Source: Tenacibaculum gallaicum
GTDB lineage: Bacteria; Bacteroidota; Bacteroidia; Flavobacteriales; Flavobacteriaceae
DNA: 64,000 bases
Direction of reading: 5' to 3'
Assembly: GCF_003387615.1 (NCBI RefSeq)
Contig: NZ_QUNS01000001.1
Location: 660,241 to 724,240, forward strand
The position numbers and the translations under genes were made by a program. A model generated the notes under the pieces. That model ran no database searches and was not told the DNA's origin. It saw nothing but the letters and a program-made list of their open reading frames with translations. Every line of letters begins with the position of its first letter. The stretch's first letter is position 1. Shown here in pieces: positions 7,850-16,156 of this stretch.

Positions 7850-8437
7850 ATGAGAAAAAATCAATTAGTAATATTATTTGTAACAATGATTAGTGCATCT
7901 ATAGTTGCACAAGATAGTAGTAAAAAGTCCAAAGCAGGTATTAAAGGAGGGTATAATTTATCAGCAGTGAGCTTTGATGGAAATTCTGAAACAGAGCAAT
8001 TACACGGATTTCACATAGGTTTTTATGGAGAATCGTTTATAGGTAGTAATGTTTCGCTTCAATTAGAATTGTTGTATTCGCAACAGGGATATAAAGTTAT
8101 AGATGGTGGAGGTACTTATAAACAAGAGTTAGATTATATTAACCTCCCTTTAATGTTAAAGTTGTACCCTTCAAAAAACTTCTTTTTAGAGACAGGGCCT
8201 CAAATAGGGCTTTCAATAGCGCATAAAGAAACTTTTGATAGTGGTTTTATACTGTATGACACCTCAAAAGAATTTGAACCTAAAAACTTTGATTGGGGTT
8301 TGAATTTTGGTGGTGGTTTTAAAACCAATAGCGGAGTAAGTTTAGGTGTGAGGTACCACTTAGGATTAAACGATATTTATGATGAAGATAAACCCAAGAA
8401 TAGAGTCTGGCAGTTTTATATAGGGTTTGACTTCTAA
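7850..8437 (+). CDS. outer-membrane beta-barrel (porin-family/PorT-like) protein
   Basis: A 195-residue protein with a signal peptide ending near SIVAQD (residue 21). Alternating hydrophobic strands follow: GIKGGYNLSAVSF, LHGFHIGFYGESF, VSLQLELLYSQQGYKV, YINLPLMLKLYP, FFLETGPQIGLSI, and a final WQFYIGFDF. These are typical of the small eight-stranded outer-membrane barrels (beta-barrel domain 2) of Bacteroidota. It closes the group with the metalloprotease and the duplicated-domain lipoprotein and is followed by a strong terminator at 8441-8469. No substrate can be assigned. Confidence 0.88.
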   Translation: MRKNQLVILFVTMISASIVAQDSSKKSKAGIKGGYNLSAVSFDGNSETEQLHGFHIGFYGESFIGSNVSLQLELLYSQQGYKVIDGGGTYKQELDYINLPLMLKLYPSKNFFLETGPQIGLSIAHKETFDSGFILYDTSKEFEPKNFDWGLNFGGGFKTNSGVSLGVRYHLGLNDIYDEDKPKNRVWQFYIGFDF

Positions 8438-8440
8438 TAA

Positions 8441-8469
8441 AAAAAGCGATGTTTAAACATCGCTTTTTT
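8441..8469. terminator. bidirectional intrinsic terminator
   Basis: The palindrome AAAGCGATGTTTAAACATCGCTTT is flanked by A and T runs. It lies between the convergent barrel gene and bioB. Confidence 0.88.
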
Positions 8470-8472
8470 CCT

Positions 8473-9573
8473 TTATTGCTTTTTTAGGGCCAAAGCTTCT
8501 TGCTTTTTCTGTTCGTTACGTTCAATTTTATGACCGGGTCTCGTCCATTTTGGTTTTTCATCTAATGGTTGGTATTGAGAATTTTCTGCATCTACAGATT
8601 CTCTTTGCTCATGTTTAAAGAAAGGTTTTTGGGTGTTTAACCCTAAATCTTCAAACATTTTCATATCCTCGTTAATGTCAGGGTTTGGAGTAGTTAATAA
8701 TTTATCTCCAGCAAAAATTGAATTAGCTCCAGCAAAAAAACACATTGCTTGACCTTCTCTACTCATTTGCGTTCTTCCTGCAGATAAACGCACTTGTGAG
8801 TCTGGTAATACAATACGAGCTGTAGCTACCATGCGAACCATTTCAAAAATATTTACTGGAGGTTGCTCCTCTAATGGAGTACCTTCTACGGCTACTAAAG
8901 CATTAATAGGTACAGATTCAGGATGTGGAGAAAAACGAGTTAAGGTTTCAAGCATTCCCGCTCTATCTTCTAACGATTCTCCCATACCAATAATTCCCCC
9001 AGAACAAACAGTTACATTTGTTTTACGTACATTTTCAATCGTATCTACTCTATCTTTAAAGGCACGAGTAGAAATTACATCGTCATAATAATCTTCCGAA
9101 GTATCAATATTATGGTTGTAAGCATACAAACCGGCTTCAGCTAAACGCTTTGCTTGGTTTTCAGTAACCATACCTAAGGTACAGCAAACTTCCATATCTA
9201 ATTTGTTAATATTACGTACCATTTCTAATACTTGGTCAAATTCTGGGCCGTCTTTTACATTTCTCCAAGCTGCTCCCATACAAACTCTTGATGAACCACC
9301 TTCTTTGGCACGTAAAGCTTGTGCCTTAACTTGGTTTACAGTCATCAAATCATTTCCTTCAACATTGGTGTGGTAACGTGCAGCTTGCGGACAGTAACCA
9401 CAATCTTCAGAACATCCACCAGTTTTGATAGAGATTAACGTACTTACCTGTACAGTATTTGGGTCGTGATATTTTCTATGTATAGTTGAAGCTTCATATA
9501 AAAGCTCCATTAAAGGCTTATTGTATACCTCTAGAATTTCCTCTTTCGTCCAATCGTGTCTAATTTCAGTCAT
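8473..9573 (-). CDS. bioB: biotin synthase BioB
   Basis: A 366-residue radical-SAM enzyme that inserts sulfur into dethiobiotin. The [4Fe-4S] cluster motif CSEDCGYC gives Cys54, Cys58 and Cys61. Further family blocks are GGSSRVCMGAAWRN, AYNHNIDTS, VCSGGIIGMGES and RLSAGRTQMSREGQAMCFFAGANSIF; the Arg in this last block is a ligand of the auxiliary [2Fe-2S] cluster. The charged tail after GLNTQKPF is longer than in E. coli BioB, and such tails are usual in Bacteroidota. It starts at ATG 9573 and is separated from the ketosynthase gene by a terminator at 9605-9632, so it is probably its own transcription unit within the biotin cluster. Confidence 0.97.
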   Translation of the reverse strand: MTEIRHDWTKEEILEVYNKPLMELLYEASTIHRKYHDPNTVQVSTLISIKTGGCSEDCGYCPQAARYHTNVEGNDLMTVNQVKAQALRAKEGGSSRVCMGAAWRNVKDGPEFDQVLEMVRNINKLDMEVCCTLGMVTENQAKRLAEAGLYAYNHNIDTSEDYYDDVISTRAFKDRVDTIENVRKTNVTVCSGGIIGMGESLEDRAGMLETLTRFSPHPESVPINALVAVEGTPLEEQPPVNIFEMVRMVATARIVLPDSQVRLSAGRTQMSREGQAMCFFAGANSIFAGDKLLTTPNPDINEDMKMFEDLGLNTQKPFFKHEQRESVDAENSQYQPLDEKPKWTRPGHKIERNEQKKQEALALKKQ

Positions 9574-9604
9574 AAATTCGAGTTGTTTGTGGTGGTAAAA
9601 ATAA

Positions 9605-9632
9605 AAAATTCCGCTTCGAAAGCGGAATTTTA
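9605..9632 (-). terminator. intrinsic terminator of the ketosynthase gene
   Basis: The stem AAAATTCCGCTT / AAGCGGAATTTT (minus-strand reading, tetraloop region TCG) ends in a T run. It lies between the ketosynthase stop and the bioB start. Confidence 0.85.
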
Positions 9633-9679
9633 TGAGTCTTATTTTTCTTTGTAAGAAGAATTGTCTTCTTCAATTAGTT

Positions 9680-10846
9680 TTATGTGTTTTTTGATGTTAT
9701 TAAAACAGAAACTGCATTTCCACCAAAACCAACAGCATTTACTAGTACTTTATTTAGTTTTTTTAGAGTTTGTTGAGGCTCTGCAAAAGGAACTTCAATT
9801 ACTTGTTGGTGTTGCAACATTAACACAGCTAACTCTAAACTTAACAAACCAGAAGCACCAAAAGTATGACCGAGTTTCCATTTATTAGTAGTTAAAAACG
9901 GAGTTTTGTTACAAAATACTTTTTGAATCGCATTAATTTCTGACTGGTCTCCTTTAATGGTTCCTGGGGCATGCATTACGATAGCATCTACTTCATCAGG
10001 AGAAATTGTTCCTAAAGCCATTTTCATTGACTTTTGAAAACATTCTGCATCCGTTGTTACAGAAGTGTTGTGTTTTAATACTTCTGTAGCATATCCTACT
10101 CCTTCAATTAAAGCCAACGCATTTTTTTTAGTTCCTTTCTCTAAACAAAATACCGAAGCACCTTCTCCCAACACCATAGTGTTTTTAGTTTTGTTAAGGT
10201 TGAAAGCTTTACAAGGGTATTCATCATTTTCTTTAGAGTATACTTTTAATGCTTGCATTTGTGCAACAGTAAAATCGGTTAGTGAAGCTTCACTAGCACC
10301 AATCATAAATTTTTCTGACATTCCCGATTGTAACCAAGCAACTCCATTCAATAAAGAATGTAATCCGGTTGAACAAGTTATAGAATGTGAAATTTCAGGT
10401 CCGTTACTCTGTAAGTCATGTGCTATCCATGAAGAAATATTTCCTAAAGTAGTTGTTGGAGAGCTTAAGGTAGATGATTTACCTGTTGCTAAAAACTCCT
10501 TATGGTATTTTTCAAATAGAGAAGTTGCTCCGCGAGAAGAACCAATGTTAATTCCGAAGTTATCAGAAGCTTTCCAGTCTGTTTTTTCCATTGCTTTTCT
10601 GGCAACAAAAAGTGTATACAAAACGGAAGGATCTAAATTCTTATACTTATTGTCAGAGTTTTTAACATTTTGAATAGTACGTTTATCTTCATCAGTTAAT
10701 TGTGCTACCCATGCTTTGGAATCTTCAAAGTCTTTAAAACTTAAAAAATGTTGATTATTTAGATAGTGCTCCCAAATTTTCTCAGGAGTACTTCCCAAGG
10801 CTGAAACAGAAGCAAAAGATGTTATTGAGATGAGTTTTTTCAACAC
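9680..10846 (-). CDS. beta-ketoacyl-ACP synthase (KAS I/II type) in the biotin cluster
   Basis: A 388-residue thiolase-fold condensing enzyme with an intact catalytic triad: Cys158 in SITCSTGLHS, His292 in MHAPGT and His327 in KLGHTFGASG. The glycine-rich end VNAVGFGGNAVSVLI is also typical. It is shorter and more divergent than FabF/FabB (about 410 residues). Its place among bioB, bioA, bioD and bioF suggests a role in building the pimeloyl chain, by analogy with clustered ketosynthases such as BioZ, although BioZ belongs to the KAS III class. The start is probably GTG at 10844-10846, or the adjacent TTG; no early ATG exists, and a -7 box lies at 10860-10867. Confidence 0.88.
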   Translation of the reverse strand: MLKKLISITSFASVSALGSTPEKIWEHYLNNQHFLSFKDFEDSKAWVAQLTDEDKRTIQNVKNSDNKYKNLDPSVLYTLFVARKAMEKTDWKASDNFGINIGSSRGATSLFEKYHKEFLATGKSSTLSSPTTTLGNISSWIAHDLQSNGPEISHSITCSTGLHSLLNGVAWLQSGMSEKFMIGASEASLTDFTVAQMQALKVYSKENDEYPCKAFNLNKTKNTMVLGEGASVFCLEKGTKKNALALIEGVGYATEVLKHNTSVTTDAECFQKSMKMALGTISPDEVDAIVMHAPGTIKGDQSEINAIQKVFCNKTPFLTTNKWKLGHTFGASGLLSLELAVLMLQHQQVIEVPFAEPQQTLKKLNKVLVNAVGFGGNAVSVLITSKNT

Positions 10847-10859
10847 GATAAAATTTCAG

Positions 10860-10867
10860 CAAAAATA
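10860..10867 (-). promoter_or_regulatory. -7 box TATTTTTG upstream of the ketosynthase
   Basis: The minus-strand TATTTTTGC matches TAnnTTTG and ends 13 bases before the GTG start, implying a very short leader. No good -33 TTG is visible. Confidence 0.4.
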
Positions 10868-10930
10868 AGGCTTCTAAAGAGATTCAGAAGAAAATAAAAA
10901 TATTTATCTTGTGATAAAATTATTGAAGTT

Positions 10931-11368
10931 ATGAGTGAGCAACATCAAAAAAGTTGGTTTGGAAGAAATTGGTTATGGTTTATACCATTAACAGGTTGTT
11001 TAGGATTTATTTTACTACTTGTTTTAGGTGTGGGAGCAGCATTTTTTGGAGTGTCGAAGATAATGACAAGTTCCACTCCCGTTGAATATGCTGTTGAGCA
11101 GGCATCTAAAAACGAGCTGGTTGTTGAAAATTTAGGTGAGCCGATTGAAAAATATGGAATTCCCTCAGGAAATATTTCTCTTACCAATAATGATGGTAAT
11201 GTTGATTTTTCTATTCCCATAAGAGGAGATAAAGGAGAAGGAACTTTGGTAGTTAGAGGAATTAAGGTAAGTGGAGAGTGGATTTATGAAGATTTATATG
11301 TGATAATAAAAGAAACCCAAGAAGAAATTAATTTACTAGAGAAAGAAAAGATTCTAGAGAGTATCTAG
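10931..11368 (+). CDS. Coa1-family (cytochrome c oxidase assembly factor-like) membrane protein
   Basis: A 145-residue protein with one membrane helix at about 15-40 (WLWFIPLTGCLGFILLLVLG), then an extracytoplasmic alpha/beta domain. The segment VDFSIPIRGDKGEGTLVVRG followed by SGEWIYEDLYV is the core of the Coa1/Tim21-like domain, which in mitochondria assists complex IV assembly. In bacteria the role is not established. It is the only gene on the + strand in the biotin region, and its last 15 bases overlap the 3' end of bioA in convergent orientation. It sits between two biotin transcription units. Confidence 0.78.
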   Translation: MSEQHQKSWFGRNWLWFIPLTGCLGFILLLVLGVGAAFFGVSKIMTSSTPVEYAVEQASKNELVVENLGEPIEKYGIPSGNISLTNNDGNVDFSIPIRGDKGEGTLVVRGIKVSGEWIYEDLYVIIKETQEEINLLEKEKILESI

Positions 11369-12619
11369 AACCTTTTCTATAGTTGTATATATTTTGTTAA
11401 GTTGTTCCTTTGTGATAATATAGGGAGGTTGAATGTAAACGGTGTTTCCTAACGGACGTAAAAAAACGCCTTCATCCATAAAAGATGTCAAAAGCTGGTC
11501 ACGTAACGTTCCGTAACGACCAGCGTTGGTGTTTAAATCGATTGCTAAAATTACACCTTTGTGTCTTGTTGAGGTAACTTTTGGATGGTTTTCAATTTTC
11601 GTAGCAAAAATTTTATGAGTATTTGAAATGTACTCAATATTATCTTTAATTTCTTCGGTTTGCAATAACTCAATACTTGCTAGTGCTGCACTACACGCAA
11701 TTGGATTTGCAGAATAGGTATGACAATGAAAGAAACCTTTAGCAATGTCGTTGGCTAAAAAAGCAGTGTAAATATCTTCGGTACACGAAGTAATTGACAT
11801 TGGAACTAAGCCAGCTGTTAAAGCTTTACTTAAGCATATAATATCTGGTTTTGTACCTACTTCATCAGAAGCAAAATTATTGCCTGTTTTTCCAAAACCA
11901 GTCATTACTTCATCAGCAATGGTTAAAATGTCGTTGTTTTTGCAAATTGTTAAGATGCTATTCAAATCTTCAGCGTTATGAATTTTCATTCCAGCAGCAC
12001 CTTGCACTAATGGTTCGTAAATGAATCCGGCAACATTATGTTCTGAAACTATCTGTTGTAATTTTTGTGCGATTTCTTCATTATTCTTTCCATTTGGGAC
12101 AGGAATACGTTGAATATCCATTAAAAAATCTTCAAAAGGTCCATTATATACCGATAAACTAGAAACAGACATGGCCCCAAATGTATCACCATGAAATCCA
12201 TCTTCAAAAGCAATAAAAGTATTGCGTTTTTCCCCTTTATTAAAATAGTATTGCAATGCCATTTTAATTCCCGCTTCTACAGCAGTAGATCCGTTATCAT
12301 TAAAAAAGATTCTGTTTTGATTTTCAGGAAGAATTTTAATCAATTCTTCTGATAATTTTACCGCAGGCTCATGCGTAAAATCGCTAAACATTATTTGATC
12401 TAATGTTTGCATTTGTTGGTAAACTCGACTTGTAATAAAATCATTGCAATGTCCAAACATACAGGTATACCAAGACGAAATAGCATCAATATATTCATTT
12501 CCGTGCTCATCGGTTAGTATACACCCTTTTGCTTTTACAATACCTAAACTATTAGGGTGCGTTTGGTGTTGTTTTAGTGGATGCCACAAATGTTTTTTAT
12601 CGCGTTCTTGTAAGTTCAT
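11354..12619 (-). CDS. bioA: adenosylmethionine-8-amino-7-oxononanoate aminotransferase BioA
   Basis: A 421-residue fold-type I PLP enzyme that converts KAPA to DAPA, using S-adenosylmethionine as amino donor. The start KHLWHPLKQH is characteristic of BioA. Asp236 in IADEVMTGFGKTG and Lys265 in CLSKALTAG are the PLP-binding Asp and Schiff-base Lys. SSWYTCMFGH is the substrate-side block with the Tyr specific to BioA. It starts at ATG 12619, inside the 3' end of the upstream membrane-protein gene (23-base overlap), which indicates translational coupling with the bioF-bioD operon. Confidence 0.97.
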   Translation of the reverse strand: MNLQERDKKHLWHPLKQHQTHPNSLGIVKAKGCILTDEHGNEYIDAISSWYTCMFGHCNDFITSRVYQQMQTLDQIMFSDFTHEPAVKLSEELIKILPENQNRIFFNDNGSTAVEAGIKMALQYYFNKGEKRNTFIAFEDGFHGDTFGAMSVSSLSVYNGPFEDFLMDIQRIPVPNGKNNEEIAQKLQQIVSEHNVAGFIYEPLVQGAAGMKIHNAEDLNSILTICKNNDILTIADEVMTGFGKTGNNFASDEVGTKPDIICLSKALTAGLVPMSITSCTEDIYTAFLANDIAKGFFHCHTYSANPIACSAALASIELLQTEEIKDNIEYISNTHKIFATKIENHPKVTSTRHKGVILAIDLNTNAGRYGTLRDQLLTSFMDEGVFLRPLGNTVYIQPPYIITKEQLNKIYTTIEKVLDTL

Positions 12620-13745
12620 ATGTTTTGTTCTTTTGAAAAAGAGCTGTCAAATGTACAATAGAAATACATAAAACTACTCCAAAATAGGCAATAAACAATA
12701 ACCACATAATAGGGGTTAAAAACAATTCAGAAAAAAAAGCGGGAGATACTAAAAACAGTTCAGATATGAGTAAGAAAAAAGTGTAAGAAATCCAGATGCT
12801 TTTATGAATGCTTTTATTTAATTCTATCCAAATAAAAGGGAGATACATTCCTAAAAAGAGTAGATGTAACCAAGCAATTAGCATAAACCTATTGGTTACA
12901 ACTAAGTTTGAAAAGTAAGGGATGCTACCAAAACAGTTCAAAACCCCAATTAATAGTAGAATTCCAAAAAATAATTGGTATTGTAATTTTTGACGTAAGA
13001 ATAAGTTTTTAAGTCTGAAAAGTATTATGATTAATATTCCTGCACCAATACCTCCTGCAATTTGAATAGCCAGATAACTGAAGCTGTATTTCAATGAGTG
13101 CGCATATAGCAATATCAAAGAAAAAACTATAAGTAGAATTTGATTTTTTGATAGTTTAATTGCTGTTTTTTGAAAGAGTACGGCAAGCATCCAAAGAAAA
13201 AAGGAACCGAAATATTGAAAATGCAAATAGAAAAAAATAGCTTGTTGATACCATGGTGAAGCTTGCATTTTTAGTGCCATTAACGGACCTAAAGCATACG
13301 GGCCAATTGAAGAAACAAAATGAAGAATAATTCCTGTTTTAATTAATAATAAATCTGATTTTTCACCTACCAGTCGCTTCCATAATCTAATAACAAGCCA
13401 GTAGCTAATCCATAAGTGTAAAGTCGAAAATATAATGGTGATTAGAGCGTATCCTTGAATAATAAACCCGACTAATAAAACAGCGACACAAACTTGTAAT
13501 GCAAGATAAAGGTAGTAGGATGTTTTGTCGATTTCGCTAGTAAATCGGGTGAAAAGCAATACGATTAAAGCGTTGAAAACAAACCCTAATAACATAATGT
13601 GAGAATGGGAATGTAATACAAACTTAAAAGGAAATCCAGAAATACTACCTGTAAAAGCATACCGCAAGACTAATCCTATGATGGCCCCTAAGAAACCAAA
13701 AATTAAAGGAAAAGACCAAAGATGTTTTGCGGTAATAGCTTTCAT
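12597..13745 (-). CDS. polytopic membrane protein with HSHSH motif, unknown function
   Basis: A 382-residue protein with about ten to twelve predicted membrane helices and little soluble sequence. Helix 2 carries FVLHSHSHIMLLGFVFNALI. Spaced His residues of this kind occur in NnrS-like and heme-copper oxidase subunit I-like proteins, so heme or metal binding is possible but not shown. A second His-containing region, FYLHFQYFGSFFLWMLAV, also recalls those families. The gene is locked inside the biotin operon: its ATG is directly next to the bioD stop, and its end overlaps bioA by 23 bases. A role in biotin or precursor transport cannot be excluded. Confidence 0.75.
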   Translation of the reverse strand: MKAITAKHLWSFPLIFGFLGAIIGLVLRYAFTGSISGFPFKFVLHSHSHIMLLGFVFNALIVLLFTRFTSEIDKTSYYLYLALQVCVAVLLVGFIIQGYALITIIFSTLHLWISYWLVIRLWKRLVGEKSDLLLIKTGIILHFVSSIGPYALGPLMALKMQASPWYQQAIFFYLHFQYFGSFFLWMLAVLFQKTAIKLSKNQILLIVFSLILLYAHSLKYSFSYLAIQIAGGIGAGILIIILFRLKNLFLRQKLQYQLFFGILLLIGVLNCFGSIPYFSNLVVTNRFMLIAWLHLLFLGMYLPFIWIELNKSIHKSIWISYTFFLLISELFLVSPAFFSELFLTPIMWLLFIAYFGVVLCISIVHLTALFQKNKTYELTRTR

Positions 13746-14357
13746 TTATAAAATGCTTTTAAATAATTCAGCGTATTCTTTAATCACATTTTTATCAAAA
13801 TAAGGTTCTTCTTCAATACGACCAATTACAGGTGCTCCAGTCATTTTTTTAATAATGTCTTCCGTTGTTTTATGTTCGTTTCCTGAAAAAATTAAGGAAA
13901 CTTCAAACCCTTTTTCTTTTAGTAAGTTAACTGTTAATAGGGTGTGATTAATACTTCCTAAATAATGACGAGAAACAACAATGACTTTATAGTCTGGTTT
14001 TATAACATCTAACAAGGTGTTTTTATCATTTAAAGGAACGAGTAATCCGCCAGCTCCTTCGATAACTAAATGGTTTTTAGTAATAGGCTCTTTTATGTTG
14101 TCAATCTTAATGGTAATTCCATCAATTTCTGCGGATGCATGCGGACTCATTGGTGTTTGTAGTGCATACGAGTTTGGATGAAAAACAGTTGTTGAGTTAG
14201 AAATTAGTTTTTCAACTTTATGAGTGTCAGAATATTCTAAATCTCCCGACTGAATAGGTTTCCAATAATCAGCTTCCAAAGCTTCGGTAATAATGGCAGA
14301 AGCAACAGTTTTACCTACTTCTGTTGAGATTCCGGTGATAAAATATTTTTTTTTCAT
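13746..14357 (-). CDS. bioD: dethiobiotin synthetase BioD
   Basis: A 203-residue ATP-dependent carboxylase that closes the ureido ring of dethiobiotin. The P-loop is GISTEVGKTV with Lys16. WKPIQSGD matches the substrate-binding KPxxSG block, and EGAGGLLVPL is the second nucleotide/Mg block. SPHASAEIDG is the diaminopelargonate-binding block. Its ATG shares an ATGA overlap with the stop of the DUF2007 gene upstream, and its stop is immediately before the ATG of the downstream membrane gene, so it is an interior operon gene. Confidence 0.96.
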   Translation of the reverse strand: MKKKYFITGISTEVGKTVASAIITEALEADYWKPIQSGDLEYSDTHKVEKLISNSTTVFHPNSYALQTPMSPHASAEIDGITIKIDNIKEPITKNHLVIEGAGGLLVPLNDKNTLLDVIKPDYKVIVVSRHYLGSINHTLLTVNLLKEKGFEVSLIFSGNEHKTTEDIIKKMTGAPVIGRIEEEPYFDKNVIKEYAELFKSIL

Positions 14358-14734
14358 TTGAAAATTGTTTTACAATCGTTGCAGATTAATTTTTTGCTTT
14401 CAAAAAAAGGAAAGAGCATAAAAAAGATATTTTTACGTTGTAAATCGGCAACTAATATTTTTGTTGAATTACATTTAGGACAATGAGTGTTATTTCCGTT
14501 TTCATCTTTTGTGTACTCTCTTATTTCATTATAAATAGTAGCAGCTTTTTCTAAATCATTATTGTGTACCAGTAACTTTACTCCACCAATAGCTTGACTA
14601 ATCAACGGGTCAGAATCAATTGTTTTTTCATCCATTAACATGGTCTTGATATTTTCTGAATCTAACTTAGCCTTTACAACTTGTGCTTCAGTAGAGTATT
14701 CAAACACAGCTAAAATGGTGTAATTATCTTGCAT
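14354..14734 (-). CDS. DUF2007 domain protein with C-terminal zinc ribbon
   Basis: A 126-residue soluble protein. Residues 1-72 form the DUF2007 fold, called putative signal-transducing protein (YTILAVFEYSTEAQVVKAKLDSENI, then GVKLLV and DLEKAATIYNE). The C-terminal part has CPKC and, about 35 residues later, CNDC, which makes a likely four-Cys zinc ribbon. DUF2007 resembles a PII-like ferredoxin-type fold, but the ligand is unknown. It sits between bioF (8 bases) and bioD (4-base overlap), so it is made together with biotin enzymes; the link to biotin is otherwise unexplained. Confidence 0.82.
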   Translation of the reverse strand: MQDNYTILAVFEYSTEAQVVKAKLDSENIKTMLMDEKTIDSDPLISQAIGGVKLLVHNNDLEKAATIYNEIREYTKDENGNNTHCPKCNSTKILVADLQRKNIFFMLFPFFESKKLICNDCKTIFK

Positions 14735-14742
14735 TATATTTT

Positions 14743-15870
14743 TTAAACAAAAGTAGCAAGGTTCTCTAAAACATTGGTGATTTCTTCTTTAGAATTGTAT
14801 GCGTGTAAACAAAAGCGTAAACGTTCTTGGTTTGTAGGGACGGTAGGTGATAAAATAGGCTTCACTTCAAAACCATGTTGCTGTAACTGCAAGGCAATAC
14901 TTTTTACATGTTCATTGCCTGAGATAATACAGCAATGAATAGCAGAATTACTCTTAATAAAGTTTAATCGTAACCTATTGGATTCTGAAATAAAGTGTTG
15001 AATGTTATGTTGAAGTTGCTCTTTAGAGTTGCTAATAACTAATTCGTCGTGAGCAATCTTTATAGTAGCTAAAGCATGAGGAGATAAACCAGTAGTGTAA
15101 ATAAAACTGCGTGAAAAATTAATAAGATATTGTTGTAGTTGTTTGCTTCCCAAAATGGCTGCTCCATGACAGCCTAAACCTTTTCCAAAAGTGATAATTC
15201 GGGCAAAAACTACATCTTCTAAATGTAATTTTTGAACTAATCCAAAATCAAATACCCCCAAAGCATGTGCTTCATCTATAACAAAATGTACATTCGTATG
15301 TTTTTGGATTATTTGTGACATTGCTGTTAAGTCAGGAGAATCTCCATCCATAGAAAAAACAGATTCTGTAACTATGTAAACTTCTGAATTATTGTCTTGG
15401 GCAAAACGAATAATTTTTTCTTCTAAATCTTTTATGTCGTTATGTTTAAACTTAAAAGATTTTGTATTCGATAGTTGTATACCATCTCTTATAGAAGCGT
15501 GAATAAGTTCATCGTATAAAATAATATCACCACGTTGAGGTACAGAAGAAAAAAATCCAACATTGGCATCATAGCCTGAATTAAAAATAAGAGCAGCTTC
15601 TGTATTATGGAGTTTAGCTAGCTGCTTTTCAGCTGTTGTGTATAGTTTATGGTTTCCAGAAAGCAATCGAGAACCTGTTGCTCCATTAATTTTGAAGTTA
15701 TTATTAATTAAGTATTGATGTGTTTTATTAAAAATAATTTCAGATTTAGCAAAACCTAAATAATCGTTAGAAGAAAAATCAATAAGTAAATTTTCTTTGC
15801 CGAGTCTTCTCAAAGAGTTTTGGGTTACTCTTTGCGTAATTTTTTGTTGTAGTTTTTTAGGAAATTGCAT
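14743..15870 (-). CDS. bioF: 8-amino-7-oxononanoate synthase BioF
   Basis: A 375-residue alpha-oxoamine synthase that condenses pimeloyl-ACP or pimeloyl-CoA with alanine. IDFSSNDYLGF is the family start block, and GATGSRLLSGNHKLYTTAE binds substrate. DEAHALGVFD carries the PLP Asp and His, and Lys230 in TFGKGLGCHGAAI is the Schiff-base Lys. A homologous 2-amino-3-ketobutyrate CoA ligase is possible by sequence, but the operon with bioD and bioA settles the assignment. It starts at ATG 15870, 12 bases after the tRNA terminator, and heads the bioF-DUF2007-bioD-membrane-bioA operon. Confidence 0.94.
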   Translation of the reverse strand: MQFPKKLQQKITQRVTQNSLRRLGKENLLIDFSSNDYLGFAKSEIIFNKTHQYLINNNFKINGATGSRLLSGNHKLYTTAEKQLAKLHNTEAALIFNSGYDANVGFFSSVPQRGDIILYDELIHASIRDGIQLSNTKSFKFKHNDIKDLEEKIIRFAQDNNSEVYIVTESVFSMDGDSPDLTAMSQIIQKHTNVHFVIDEAHALGVFDFGLVQKLHLEDVVFARIITFGKGLGCHGAAILGSKQLQQYLINFSRSFIYTTGLSPHALATIKIAHDELVISNSKEQLQHNIQHFISESNRLRLNFIKSNSAIHCCIISGNEHVKSIALQLQQHGFEVKPILSPTVPTNQERLRFCLHAYNSKEEITNVLENLATFV

Positions 15871-15882
15871 GATGTAAAAATA

Positions 15883-15915
15883 AAAAAAAGACTTACGTGG
15901 TGTAAGTCTTTTTTT
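15883..15915 (-). terminator. intrinsic terminator of the tRNA-Asn operon
   Basis: The minus-strand hairpin AAAAAGACTTAC / GTAAGTCTTTTT ends in a long T run directly after the second tRNA, before bioF. Confidence 0.88.
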
Positions 15916-15916
15916 G

Positions 15917-15990
15917 CTCCCCCTCTTGGACTCGAACCAAGGACCCTCTGATTAACAGTCAGATGCTCTAACCAACTGAGCTAAGGAGGA
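15917..15990 (-). tRNA. tRNA-Asn (GTT)
   Basis: A 74-base cloverleaf. Acceptor TCCTCCT pairs with AGGGGGA (one G-T pair) and the discriminator is G. The D arm has AGCTCAGTTGGTTAGAGC, the anticodon loop CTGTTAA gives GTT, and the T arm has GGTTCGAGTCC. CCA is not encoded. It is identical to the copy at 16051-16124. Confidence 0.97.
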
Positions 15991-16050
15991 ATGTTCTTTT
16001 AGAACAATATATGTATGTTGTAGAAATTATCGGCTTCTACGTTGCCTTTG

Positions 16051-16124
16051 CTCCCCCTCTTGGACTCGAACCAAGGACCCTCTGATTAACAGTCAGATGC
16101 TCTAACCAACTGAGCTAAGGAGGA
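16051..16124 (-). tRNA. tRNA-Asn (GTT), first of two identical copies
   Basis: Same 74-base sequence and folding as the copy at 15917-15990. It is transcribed first, about 33 bases after the -7 box at 16157. The 60-base spacer between the two contains GTAGAA / TTCTAC arms that can fold, which may matter for processing. Confidence 0.97.
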
Positions 16125-16156
16125 ATTTAAAACACATGTGTCTTAAAATGCGAGTG

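Noticed and set aside
10065..10673. Long + strand open frame opposite the ketosynthase
   Set aside because: It is antisense to a catalytically intact ketosynthase and has no recognisable domain or start signal.
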